Origin: an uncultured SAR116 cluster alpha proteobacterium
GTDB lineage: Bacteria > Pseudomonadota > Alphaproteobacteria > Puniceispirillales > Marisalimonadaceae
NCBI GenBank assembly: GCA_902623995.1
Contig: CACNWE010000006.1
Location: forward strand, 1 to 40,000
Reading direction: 5' to 3'
DNA: 40,000 bases
Shown here: in pieces, positions 33,230 through 40,000 of the stretch
Layout: the number at the start of each line of letters is the position of its first letter
Numbering within the stretch: position 1 is the first letter of the stretch
Notes under the pieces: model-generated
Seen by the model: the letters and a program-made list of their open reading frames with translations, nothing else
Told to the model about the DNA's origin: nothing
The model's database searches: none
Position numbers and translations under genes: made by a program

Positions 33230-35134
33230 CTAGCTTTTAACTTCGAGAATTTTAATCATAAAATCATATAAACCAGGACCCTTTTTATCCACAGCATCCC
33301 TAATCGTGAGATGGATGTTATTTGGATTGTTTCCATCCAACATTATCATTTTCTGTCCATCTGTAAAATTAGCTTTAGACAGTTTTAAAGGGATATTTTG
33401 AATAATTAACCTCAAGCGCTCGATATTGGCTTTTAGCCATTTCTTTTCAAGATCTTCTTCCCCTGCTGGGAATATATATCGTCGGTCAACCAATTGTTTT
33501 ATGTGAAGAACACGCTCAGCAATTTCTTGAAGTTTTGAGTAGCCCCCAATTGCACTAACTGCGTCTCTAATGTCACGATTAAATCCACTGCCGTCAGCAC
33601 GTATCTTTGGGTTTGGGGGCATCGCATAAAATGGTAGTTGAGGGGGGGTGTCTGGCGAGTTACACTCATTAGCGACGCTAAGTATATGCTCAATTGCCTT
33701 AAATGATCCTGAATCCTTAAGCAGTGAGGCAGAAATATTCTGGCGTAACGTAGGCTTTAACAAACCAACTTCAACTAATTTTTCTTCAGCATTTGGGATG
33801 CCATTAGGGCGATCGACCGCCTTCGTATACTTTTCTGAAGTCTTCAGATTAAGTTGCTTTAAAGCCTTTTTTATTAGCTTTTTGCTAGTGCTAGATGGAA
33901 CTTTTCCGTGACGTCCCACAAGATAATCAGCAATGCCAGGATAAAGAGAATGGTATTTGTCACGGCCTTCTAACTGATTCCAGAGTGATAGTGCAGCTTG
34001 ACCAGTAGTATTTGCTGCATAAGGGGTAACTTGGGTTGGTTGACCAAGATCTTCTAAAATTTCTGCTTGCATTTTATATATTGCAATCTGGATTTGGTCC
34101 CAATCAGCATGATTACCATTCACTCCTAAAAGGCGTCCAAGATTCTCAACCAGTCCAGGTATTGATTTAAGTGTTGCAGACGCTCCACCGGGTGTACGTG
34201 CGTCATACATTGCTTCTACAAGTTCAGAATTATAACGTGACTCTAAATCACGATATTGAAAACGCAACCTATAAAGGGAAGACATACTAGCCTTTATAGC
34301 ATCGTTATTTAATTGTGGGGATTTTTTTGCAACTCTCTCATCAGGATAATTCCTTATAAGGTTTAACATCTTGTTCATGCTTGGTTGCGCTGTTGACCCT
34401 GAAAGAGCTGGATGTTGTACATCCATTGTTATGTCCTTATTTAACTCCACAGCTGCCAAAACCGCAGCCATGTAACAGACAGGGGCCTCACCATAAGTGG
34501 AGTGCGCATGAATGTTTACTTCATGGTCAGGAAAACGCTTATATAATGCTGATACAAGTTCATATACGAAATAGGCGCTTAATCTACCACTGGCAGATTT
34601 CAAATAAAATCCTTTATGTCCAAGTTCTACAAGTTCATCAGCAAAAGCAATACATCTGGCAACAGTTATGTTTGGATTATCTTCAATACAAATTGTTCCC
34701 TGTGCTATAATATCATAACCTGCACCTTGGGCTTCTGCGACTGCTTGAGCAACACCGGAAAGACATGCTGCATCATTAAGGCCGTGAAAATTCTGCAGGA
34801 TATTCATTCCCATACTAGCATACTCAAAAACTACCGCTCTTATTACATCATATGGTTGAGGCTCATAACCAAGTAGAAAATCTCCACGTATAAGGGCAGA
34901 TTGCCTCACCCCAAGGCTTTTAAAATGAAAAAGCAATTTTTCAACTTCTGCCCATTCATTTCGGCCTTTCTTGGCAAAAATATCAAAAAATGTACCCCCA
35001 CCTGTTTGTATCGCGTCAGTACCAATCAGATGTGCGGTTGGATAAGAATCTATGATTTCCTGTGCAGACGGGTTAGTTCCAAATAAAGACTGAATAGAAT
35101 CGCGTAAAACGTCTTGGAATTTTATTTTTGACAT
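33230..35134 (-). CDS. Orphan carboxyltransferase-domain protein (pyruvate carboxylase B-like)
   Basis: 634 residues, related to the carboxyltransferase part of pyruvate carboxylase and oxaloacetate decarboxylase alpha. Visible landmarks: FQDVLRDSIQSLFGT (6-20) with metal ligand Asp12 and Gln15, KSASG with Lys179 (the lysine that is carbamylated in the family), NIHAHST with His209 and His211, and SGSTAQPSM with Thr248. All catalytic positions are kept, but KDMAG has become KSASG. A PYC/OadA conserved region follows (about 300-440). The C-terminus lacks the biotinyl MKM motif and no biotin carboxylase gene is nearby, so a carrier must come from elsewhere. The last 190 residues are unassigned. 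Base composition is clearly less AT-rich than that of its neighbours. Confidence 0.8.
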   Translation of the reverse strand: MSKIKFQDVLRDSIQSLFGTNPSAQEIIDSYPTAHLIGTDAIQTGGGTFFDIFAKKGRNEWAEVEKLLFHFKSLGVRQSALIRGDFLLGYEPQPYDVIRAVVFEYASMGMNILQNFHGLNDAACLSGVAQAVAEAQGAGYDIIAQGTICIEDNPNITVARCIAFADELVELGHKGFYLKSASGRLSAYFVYELVSALYKRFPDHEVNIHAHSTYGEAPVCYMAAVLAAVELNKDITMDVQHPALSGSTAQPSMNKMLNLIRNYPDERVAKKSPQLNNDAIKASMSSLYRLRFQYRDLESRYNSELVEAMYDARTPGGASATLKSIPGLVENLGRLLGVNGNHADWDQIQIAIYKMQAEILEDLGQPTQVTPYAANTTGQAALSLWNQLEGRDKYHSLYPGIADYLVGRHGKVPSSTSKKLIKKALKQLNLKTSEKYTKAVDRPNGIPNAEEKLVEVGLLKPTLRQNISASLLKDSGSFKAIEHILSVANECNSPDTPPQLPFYAMPPNPKIRADGSGFNRDIRDAVSAIGGYSKLQEIAERVLHIKQLVDRRYIFPAGEEDLEKKWLKANIERLRLIIQNIPLKLSKANFTDGQKMIMLDGNNPNNIHLTIRDAVDKKGPGLYDFMIKILEVKS

Positions 35135-35459
35135 AGCAAATTTCTCAATATCAGTAGCAGTGTCAGTTTACTAAAGTACAAAATAGAAGTATGAATACGA
35201 CCATTTTTAAGTTCTGTTTTTAACTTTTGAAAATTGAAACTTTAAACTAAAGTCTAGTCTTCATAAATATTATAGTTAGGTAAAGGTGTACTTAAAACAA
35301 CAACAAGCCTAATTATCTGACAAATTCATAAATCTGTTAATAAAGTGAGCAATATTTTAGTAAATTGTCTAAAATCAGCGATTAAATCTAGAAAGCTTTT
35401 CCAGGTTTATTTTATGATGATTTGAAGGAGTTGGTTTTTATATAAATTTAATTTTAATA
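35135..35459. other. Intergenic region without visible gene
   Basis: 325 nt of divergent intergenic DNA between the carboxyltransferase and NTF2-like genes. It should contain both promoters. I see no hairpin with a U-tract, no repeat and no ORF of note. Confidence 0.5.
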
Positions 35460-35471
35460 ATGGAGCCCAAT

Positions 35472-35909
35472 ATGAATAAAAAAAATGATGATGATAAGTT
35501 AGCTGTTCAAAGTTTATACAATTATGTAACTTTATTTAATGAAAAAAATAAGGATAAAATTTTAGACTGTCTTCATTTTCCACATATGGCTCAATCTGAA
35601 AATAACGACCCTGTAATTTATAATAATAAAGAAGAAATATGGAGTTATCTAAGTTTTCTCTATAAGAAATTAGAGACCGAGGAAAATTGGGATCATTCAA
35701 CATTAGACAAAGCTGAAATCATTCATAGTTCTAAAAATGCTGTTCAATGCAGTGTTGAGTTTAATAGAAGAGATAAGAATAAGAAAAGTTATGCAAAAGC
35801 AGTAGGTATATTTACTTCAACAAAAAAAAATGGAAAGTGGGGATTACAGTTAAGAATAATGATACCAGCTTCAGGCAATGTAACTTTGGCTGGAGCAAAC
35901 ATTAAATAA
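35472..35909 (+). CDS. NTF2-like small protein
   Basis: 145 residues. A helix pair with YNYVTLFNEKNKDKILDCLH (about 13-32), the short HFPHMAQSEN strand, a YNNKEEIWSYLSFLY helix and three long strands (AEIIHSSKNAVQCSVEFNRR, KSYAKAVGIFTSTK, KWGLQLRIMIPA) give the cone-like NTF2/SnoaL/DUF4440 pattern. The start at 35472 has GGAG at 35462-35465; the ATG at 35460 lies in front of that site. The reaction, if any, is unknown. It lies upstream of the aldolase gene by 200 nt. Confidence 0.65.
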   Translation: MNKKNDDDKLAVQSLYNYVTLFNEKNKDKILDCLHFPHMAQSENNDPVIYNNKEEIWSYLSFLYKKLETEENWDHSTLDKAEIIHSSKNAVQCSVEFNRRDKNKKSYAKAVGIFTSTKKNGKWGLQLRIMIPASGNVTLAGANIK

Positions 35910-36111
35910 GTCAGCTATTGATTATTTTTGTTCACTGTCGTCAACCACGTGCATTAGAAGCATGGAAAGGATTCGTAATGGGGCTAATTTACTTGACTGC
36001 ACGTTCTGGGGTATAAGGCATAAAGCAATATCAATATTGGATTTATTTATATATTTTAGTACCATAAGATAATTATCAAAAAATTAATAAATAAATTAAA
36101 CTATAATTCCA

Positions 36112-36888
36112 ATGAAGTTAGAAAATAAATTAAAAGAGAAACTATTAAATAAAAAAAAGGTTCTCGGTTGCTGGACAAGCCTAGATAATGAGATAACTTC
36201 AGAGTTACTTGCTCTAGTTGGATTTGATTTTTTGTTGATTGATCATGAACATGGTTATGGTGATGTAAAAGGCATAACTAGACAAATACAATCGCTCAAA
36301 GAAACTGAATGTTCCCCTTTGGTAAGAATGCCAAAAAGTGACGAGGTGTATGTAAAGAAAACTTTAGATACTGGGGTAAATAGTCTGATGTTTCCATTAG
36401 TAAATAATAAAAAAGAGGCTGAAAATATTGTAGAAATGTGTAGATATGCACCTAAAGGTTATAGAGGAATGTATATCAGCAGAGCTTCAAATTATGGGAT
36501 GAACATAAAGAAATATTATGAAACTATTGAAAAAAATTTGCTGATAGTTTGTCAAATTGAAACTTCTGAAGGTGTTTCTAATATTGAAGAAATATCAGAA
36601 GTTGATGGTATTGATATGTTGTTTATTGGTCCGATGGATCTCTCTACTAGTATTGGTAAGTTTGGACAATTTAGCGATCCAGTATTTATAGAAACAGTTA
36701 ATTTAGCAAAAGAAAAAATAATGAATTCTAAAAAGTTTTCTGGAATGATGCCCTATGGAAATTATGATTGGAAAGATGTGTTTTCACAAGGTTTTGATTT
36801 AACTACAGCAGGTACAGAACTTTCAATATTAAGAGATTCAGCAATTTCAATCTTAAAGGAGTTTAATAATTTAAGGATAAACAAATGA
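36112..36888 (+). CDS. HpcH/HpaI family aldolase
   Basis: A class II pyruvate aldolase of 258 residues. It splits 2-keto-3-deoxy acids into pyruvate and an aldehyde. The key residues are present: His47 in IDHEHGYG, Arg72 in VRMP, metal ligands Glu150 (QIETSEG) and Asp176 (GPMDLS), and the YAPKGYRGM loop (112-120). It lies 42 nt upstream of an enolase-superfamily gene on the same strand. Acid-sugar dehydratase plus this aldolase is a known pair for aldonate breakdown (for example rhamnonate), so a joint pathway is likely. The exact acid is unknown. Confidence 0.9.
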   Translation: MKLENKLKEKLLNKKKVLGCWTSLDNEITSELLALVGFDFLLIDHEHGYGDVKGITRQIQSLKETECSPLVRMPKSDEVYVKKTLDTGVNSLMFPLVNNKKEAENIVEMCRYAPKGYRGMYISRASNYGMNIKKYYETIEKNLLIVCQIETSEGVSNIEEISEVDGIDMLFIGPMDLSTSIGKFGQFSDPVFIETVNLAKEKIMNSKKFSGMMPYGNYDWKDVFSQGFDLTTAGTELSILRDSAISILKEFNNLRINK

Positions 36889-36930
36889 ATAAAACTAAAT
36901 TTAATATTAATTATTAAAAGGGAGATTAAT

Positions 36931-38025
36931 TTGAAAAAACCTTTAGTTAAGAGTTTGTCTGTTATTACTGTAAATGTACCTTTAAAAAGACCTATAGTTG
37001 CCTCATTAGGAACATTTGAATATTGGCCGTATATGCTAATTGAAATATCTTTAAGCGATGGAACAATTGGTAAAGGTTATATTGGTCCGTACTTAGTAGA
37101 TTATACTCAAACTATTACGTTAGCAATGAAAGAGCTTTTTAAAAATTTTCAAAATAGAGAAATTGCTCCTTATCAGTTTTATAATGAGGGTATGAATCAT
37201 TTAAGTTTATTAGGAAGATCAGGAATTGCACTTTATGCTTTAGCCGGACTAGACATTGCATTCTGGGATGCCTGTTCTAAAATATGTAATGAGCCATTAT
37301 GTGTTCACTTAGGTGGATCAGTAGATAAGGTTAAGGCATATAACTCCAGTGGATTATGGCTAGATGATCCCCAAACATTATATGATGAAGCATTGACTCT
37401 AATATCAGAAGGAAATTTTGATGCTGTAAAGGTTAGATTAGGTAGAAAAAAATTAGATGAAGACCTCAAAGCAATTGAAAATGTTAAAAAAGGTATTGGG
37501 GTTAATTCAGAACTTCTTTGTGATTTTAATCAATGCTTATCACTACCACAAGCAATACATAGGTTAAATGATTTGGATGATCAGGGATTATATTGGTTTG
37601 AGGAACCAATAAAATATTATGAGTTTGAAGGTTACAAAGAATTAAGAAAAAGAATGAAAACACCAATTATTTTAGGAGAAAACTTTCATGGTTATGATGA
37701 TGCTTTTACTGCTTTAAAAAATCAAATTGCAGATTTTATAATGCCAGATTTATTAAGAATTGGTGGTGTAAGTGCTTGGCTCAAAACTGCATCTATTGCT
37801 GAAGCATTTCAAATATCTGTTTCTTCTCATTTGTATCACGAAGTCTCATCTCATCTAATGCGCGTAACACCAACAGCAGGTTATTTAGAGTGGACTAGAT
37901 GGTCCGACATTATTTTAGAAGAGCCATATGAATTAAGTGATGGACATGTAGTAATACCTAATAAAATAGGGACTGGCATTGATTTTAATAAAGAGACTAT
38001 AAAAAAATATGAATATAAATATTAA
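36931..38025 (+). CDS. Mandelate-racemase-family enzyme, probable acid-sugar dehydratase
   Basis: An enolase-superfamily enzyme of 364 residues. It starts with TTG at 36931, supported by GGGAG at 36920-36924. Every active-site position of mandelate racemase is found at an offset of +3: Lys167, Arg169, Asp198, Glu224, Glu250, Asp273, His300 and Glu320. The only change is Lys166 to Arg, giving KVR instead of KxK. The three metal ligands (Asp198, Glu224, Glu250) and the His300-Asp273 dyad are intact, so Mg-dependent proton abstraction should work, most likely in a dehydration. A deleted copy of this gene lies at 31105-31186. Follows the aldolase gene directly. Confidence 0.88.
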   Translation: MKKPLVKSLSVITVNVPLKRPIVASLGTFEYWPYMLIEISLSDGTIGKGYIGPYLVDYTQTITLAMKELFKNFQNREIAPYQFYNEGMNHLSLLGRSGIALYALAGLDIAFWDACSKICNEPLCVHLGGSVDKVKAYNSSGLWLDDPQTLYDEALTLISEGNFDAVKVRLGRKKLDEDLKAIENVKKGIGVNSELLCDFNQCLSLPQAIHRLNDLDDQGLYWFEEPIKYYEFEGYKELRKRMKTPIILGENFHGYDDAFTALKNQIADFIMPDLLRIGGVSAWLKTASIAEAFQISVSSHLYHEVSSHLMRVTPTAGYLEWTRWSDIILEEPYELSDGHVVIPNKIGTGIDFNKETIKKYEYKY

Positions 38026-38084
38026 AATTATTTTATATGTAAATTAAAGAATTAAATAAATTAAAATAAATAGCGGAAGCAATA

Positions 38085-39446
38085 ATGTTAAAAAAACATC
38101 AAATAAGTGGTCTGATGGATCATCTCAAAATAAATAAAGCATTTATTGCTAGTCAATGTTCAAATGACATTGAAGATTTTTGTTCAGAATATCATAATAA
38201 GATCCTTGGTTTAAGCTTGGTGGTCCCAATTACTATTAACTCAAAAAAGTTTTCAGAGCTTGACCAAAAAATCATGGTCTTAAAGAGTGAGTTTGGCGTT
38301 ACAGCTAACTCAGTTAACACATTAAAGAATGAAATAAGTAATTTAGAAATTATTCAATTGAATAATTACGAAGCCCTTGCTTGGTCTGATATTTGTGAAG
38401 ATAAATCAAGTGAAACATGTGAAGCATTAATCTCATTTTTTAAGGGCTTAAATATAGAAAACTACTCTGTAAAAATAAATAATCAAAAAGGACAATTTGA
38501 AAATATTTCTTATAAAGTGATTGGTGAAGGCCCCCCACTTTTACTATTTCCATTTTTTTTATCTGCTAAACAATGGAACCCTATAATTCAAAAATTATCT
38601 GATTTTTTCACGCTAGTTATAATTGGTGGAAAAGATTTTGGAGCAATTCCTTCATTAGAAGATAGAGCAGAGTTACCTACTTATAAAGCAATGCTAGAAA
38701 CATTAGTATCGAATATGAATATCTCCAAAAACGGTAAAGTTTTAGAATTAGGTTGTGGCCCTGCTTCATTATGTAGACAAGTATTAAAACTTAGAAAAGA
38801 TCTGTCGCTGGTTGGTGTTGATATAAATGAATATTTGTTAACAGAGGGTAGTAAAATTGCTCAAGATCAAAATTTCAAAGTTAATCCTTTTTTTAAGAAT
38901 AATTCTCAACCTTCAAGATCAAATTTAAAACCTAATGAACTTAATTTGTCTTATAGTGATGCTACTGACATTTCATTTCCAGATAATTTTTTTGACGCAG
39001 TTTACTCAGTTACCGTACTTGAGGAATGTGATGCACAGAAATCAATTGCAGAAATCAAAAGAGTTCTTAAACCTGGTGGTGTTGCTGGAATTGTGGTTAG
39101 AGCACTAGATGCACCTCAATGGTGGAATATAAAAGTTTCAGATTCAGTTAACAAAATTATCAGTGTACCACCTCAAATGGTATCACCAAAAGGTGTTGCT
39201 GATATGTCTTTATATGAAAAAATAAAATTGGCAAATTTTAAAAATATTCTTTCATATCCCTTTTGGTTTACAGCTTCTTCAGGTAATAACAGTTATATAT
39301 ATGACATGTATTACGGGAGAGCACGACAACTCTTAAATAACAGGCAACAAGAAGAATTCGACAAAGAAATAAAAAATGTAAATGAAAAAAGTCAATCTAT
39401 TTTATCAGTGCCACTTCATTGTTGCATCGGATATAAGAAGAAATAA
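38085..39446 (+). CDS. Methyltransferase fused to two half alpha/beta-hydrolase segments
   Basis: 453 residues in three parts. Residues 1-130 look like the second part of an alpha/beta hydrolase, starting at the helix before the nucleophile elbow: LMDHLKINKAFIASQCSNDI, where an elbow G-x-S-x-G would be expected but reads ASQCSND, then LGLSLVVP. Residues 138-200 look like the beginning of another hydrolase: ISYKVIGEGPPLLLFPFFLS and AKQWNPIIQKL, ending before its elbow. Residues 200-453 are a class I SAM methyltransferase with VLELGCGPAS (219-228), Asp246 and LKPGGVAGI (328-336). The start at 38085 follows CGGAAG and nothing coding precedes it. Substrate unknown; the hydrolase parts look non-catalytic. 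Confidence 0.8.
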   Translation: MLKKHQISGLMDHLKINKAFIASQCSNDIEDFCSEYHNKILGLSLVVPITINSKKFSELDQKIMVLKSEFGVTANSVNTLKNEISNLEIIQLNNYEALAWSDICEDKSSETCEALISFFKGLNIENYSVKINNQKGQFENISYKVIGEGPPLLLFPFFLSAKQWNPIIQKLSDFFTLVIIGGKDFGAIPSLEDRAELPTYKAMLETLVSNMNISKNGKVLELGCGPASLCRQVLKLRKDLSLVGVDINEYLLTEGSKIAQDQNFKVNPFFKNNSQPSRSNLKPNELNLSYSDATDISFPDNFFDAVYSVTVLEECDAQKSIAEIKRVLKPGGVAGIVVRALDAPQWWNIKVSDSVNKIISVPPQMVSPKGVADMSLYEKIKLANFKNILSYPFWFTASSGNNSYIYDMYYGRARQLLNNRQQEEFDKEIKNVNEKSQSILSVPLHCCIGYKKK

Positions 39447-39531
39447 TAAATATTTAAAAAATAAATTTAAACTCTATTGATAAACAGAAAACCTGACAAC
39501 CGGTTGGCATAAATAATGAAAATTACAACAA

Positions 39532-39560
39532 GAAACCCCAAAACTCGAAGTTTTGAGGGT
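39532..39560 (-). terminator. tRNA-associated terminator, copy 2
   Basis: On the minus strand a stem CCTCAAAACT / AGTTTTGGGG (10 pairs, one U-G) closes a TCG loop and is followed by TTTCTTG. It corresponds to the terminator at 30822-30853, but the stem has changed in a pairing-preserving way (AAAAAC/GTTTTT against AAAACT/AGTTTT). Confidence 0.55.
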
Positions 39561-39590
39561 GATCTAAATCATTGATTTTATTGATATAGT

Positions 39591-39642
39591 TGGTTGCGGG
39601 GGGTAGGATTTGAACCTACAACCTTCAGGTTATGAGCCTGAC
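39591..39642 (-). tRNA. Initiator tRNA-Met (CAU), 3' half only, second copy
   Basis: The minus strand reads GTCAGGCTCATAACCTGAAG, GTTGTAGGTTCAAATCC, TACCCCCCGCAACCA. The anticodon arm and T arm match copy 1, but there is one extra C between the T stem and CCA, and no 5' half follows (the flank reads GCGGAAAAGA). A second degenerate att remnant, not a working tRNA. Confidence 0.78.
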
Positions 39643-39747
39643 TCTTTTCCGCAGAGTTAGGCCAATTATTAATCGTGGTTGATATAGTGGTTGGCATGAT
39701 TTGATGTTTGCTAATGAAATAGTTAATAATAAACTCTGTAAATTATT

Positions 39748-40000
39748 CTAATTAAGTGATGTGCATTTGTATTTAAAATCTTCTAATTTAAGATCTTTAC
39801 AGCTATCACCAACTCTTATTTCATCAAATAAAACAACAATATTACCTAAATCTTTACCATTCATATTTCTATCACCATACCTTGACCCTGTATTATATAT
39901 ACCCAAATCAATTGGGTCTCTTACAGCTGTGCTTTGTCTAGAAATACCCTTATAATCAAATTGTTTTTTACCATTAACCCATATCTTAAAAGAGCCTTTG
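39748..40000 (-). CDS. Polysaccharide-lyase-like protein, C-terminal fragment
   Basis: An open minus-strand frame runs from the window edge to a TAG at 39748-39750, giving 83 residues with no start inside the window. It reads KGSFKIWVNGKKQFDYKG, then DPIDLGIYNTGSRYGDRN, then NIVVLFDEIRVGDSCKDL, ending KYKCTSLN. The W-V-N-G-K...F-D-Y-K-G and F-D-E-I-R-V-G elements are those of jelly-roll polysaccharide lyases (heparin-lyase-like group) and related concanavalin-like sugar-binding domains. The plus-strand ORF at 39761-39955 is its shadow. It lies right of att copy 2, so it belongs to the next island segment. Confidence 0.68.
   Translation of the reverse strand, partial: KGSFKIWVNGKKQFDYKGISRQSTAVRDPIDLGIYNTGSRYGDRNMNGKDLGNIVVLFDEIRVGDSCKDLKLEDFKYKCTSLN

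Larger units (their letters stand above)
39490..39642. repeat. Direct repeat copy 2 (attachment-site remnant)
   Basis: The right-hand partner of the repeat at 30761-30934, with the same order of elements: AACCTGACAAC, GGTTGGCATAA, hairpin, GATCTAAATCATTGATTTTA, TTGATATAGTTGGTTGC and the tRNA 3' half. The homology ends at 39642. A short partial echo, TTGATATAGTGGTTGGC (39679-39695), follows on the right. Together the two copies bound an 8.7-kb segment. Confidence 0.82.
39447..39747. other. Intergenic region containing att copy 2
   Basis: 301 nt without a gene. It holds the second attachment repeat (39490-39642) and the partial echo at 39679-39695. Nothing else is visible. Confidence 0.6.

Noticed and set aside
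34381-34876. Plus-strand ORFs of 86-109 codons
   Set aside because: Antisense shadows of the carboxyltransferase gene, whose catalytic motifs are intact on the minus strand.
30884-39642. Functional tRNA genes at the two repeats
   Set aside because: Both lack the D arm and the 5' acceptor strand, and copy 2 has an extra C before the CCA end.
39761-39955. 64-codon plus-strand ORF near the right end
   Set aside because: It is antisense to a frame with polysaccharide-lyase features and has serine/leucine-rich shadow composition.
1-40000. CRISPR arrays, insertion sequences with transposases, rRNA genes, selenocysteine or programmed frameshift genes
   Set aside because: I looked for regularly spaced repeats, transposase motifs, rRNA segments and split frames in the recognised families and found none.

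Overview
The window is about 40 kb of AT-rich bacterial DNA. It most resembles a low-GC marine alphaproteobacterium. That placement is an inference from a phosphatidylcholine synthase gene, three class III nucleotide cyclases of different build (one with a C-terminal TPR region), Tat-exported copper oxidases and a CUT1-type sugar ABC operon. No rRNA and no intact tRNA lies in the window, so the taxon cannot be fixed here.

Layout. (1) 1-8.1 kb, copper handling: the end of a c-type cytochrome gene, a three-domain multicopper oxidase, an opposing adenylyl cyclase, then a CueR-type promoter followed by a five-gene operon (CopC-CusF fusion, small Trp-rich membrane protein, TolC-like lipoprotein, two-domain multicopper oxidase, CopD). 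(2) 8.2-12.3 kb: an amidase and a short-chain dehydrogenase on the minus strand, then an extended SDR, a tiny membrane ORF and an FMN-binding split-barrel protein. (3) 12.6-18.9 kb: a complete carbohydrate ABC importer with an enclosed GH63-like glycoside hydrolase; glucosyl- or mannosylglycerate is the best guess for substrate. One permease carries an inserted DUF11-like beta-sandwich. (4) 18.9-30.6 kb: a PAS-domain relic, a PanB-like enzyme, a cupin, a GAF-cyclase operon with two FMN-barrel proteins, a HCCA-isomerase-like protein, a CRTAC1-like FG-GAP/ASPIC protein with a Cys-rich partner, phosphatidylcholine synthase, a TPR cyclase and a further FMN-barrel protein.

(5) From about 30.8 kb the sequence becomes island-like. 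Two direct repeats of about 150-170 bp (30761-30934 and 39490-39642) each contain the 3' half of an initiator tRNA (CAU anticodon) plus its terminator, oriented to the minus strand. Neither is a whole tRNA. I read them as attachment-site remnants of successive integrations, with the intact tRNA expected to the right of the window. Between them lie a Kef-type antiporter, an orphan pyruvate-carboxylase-like carboxyltransferase, an NTF2-like protein, an HpcH/HpaI aldolase, a mandelate-racemase-family enzyme, and a protein joining two half alpha/beta-hydrolases to a methyltransferase. At the left end is a 'scar' of the mandelate-racemase-family gene that keeps only its first two and last 16 codons. 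Right of the second repeat the C-terminus of a polysaccharide-lyase-like gene enters from the window edge. Lyase, acid-sugar dehydratase and 2-keto-acid aldolase together suggest uronate or acid-sugar catabolism (inference).
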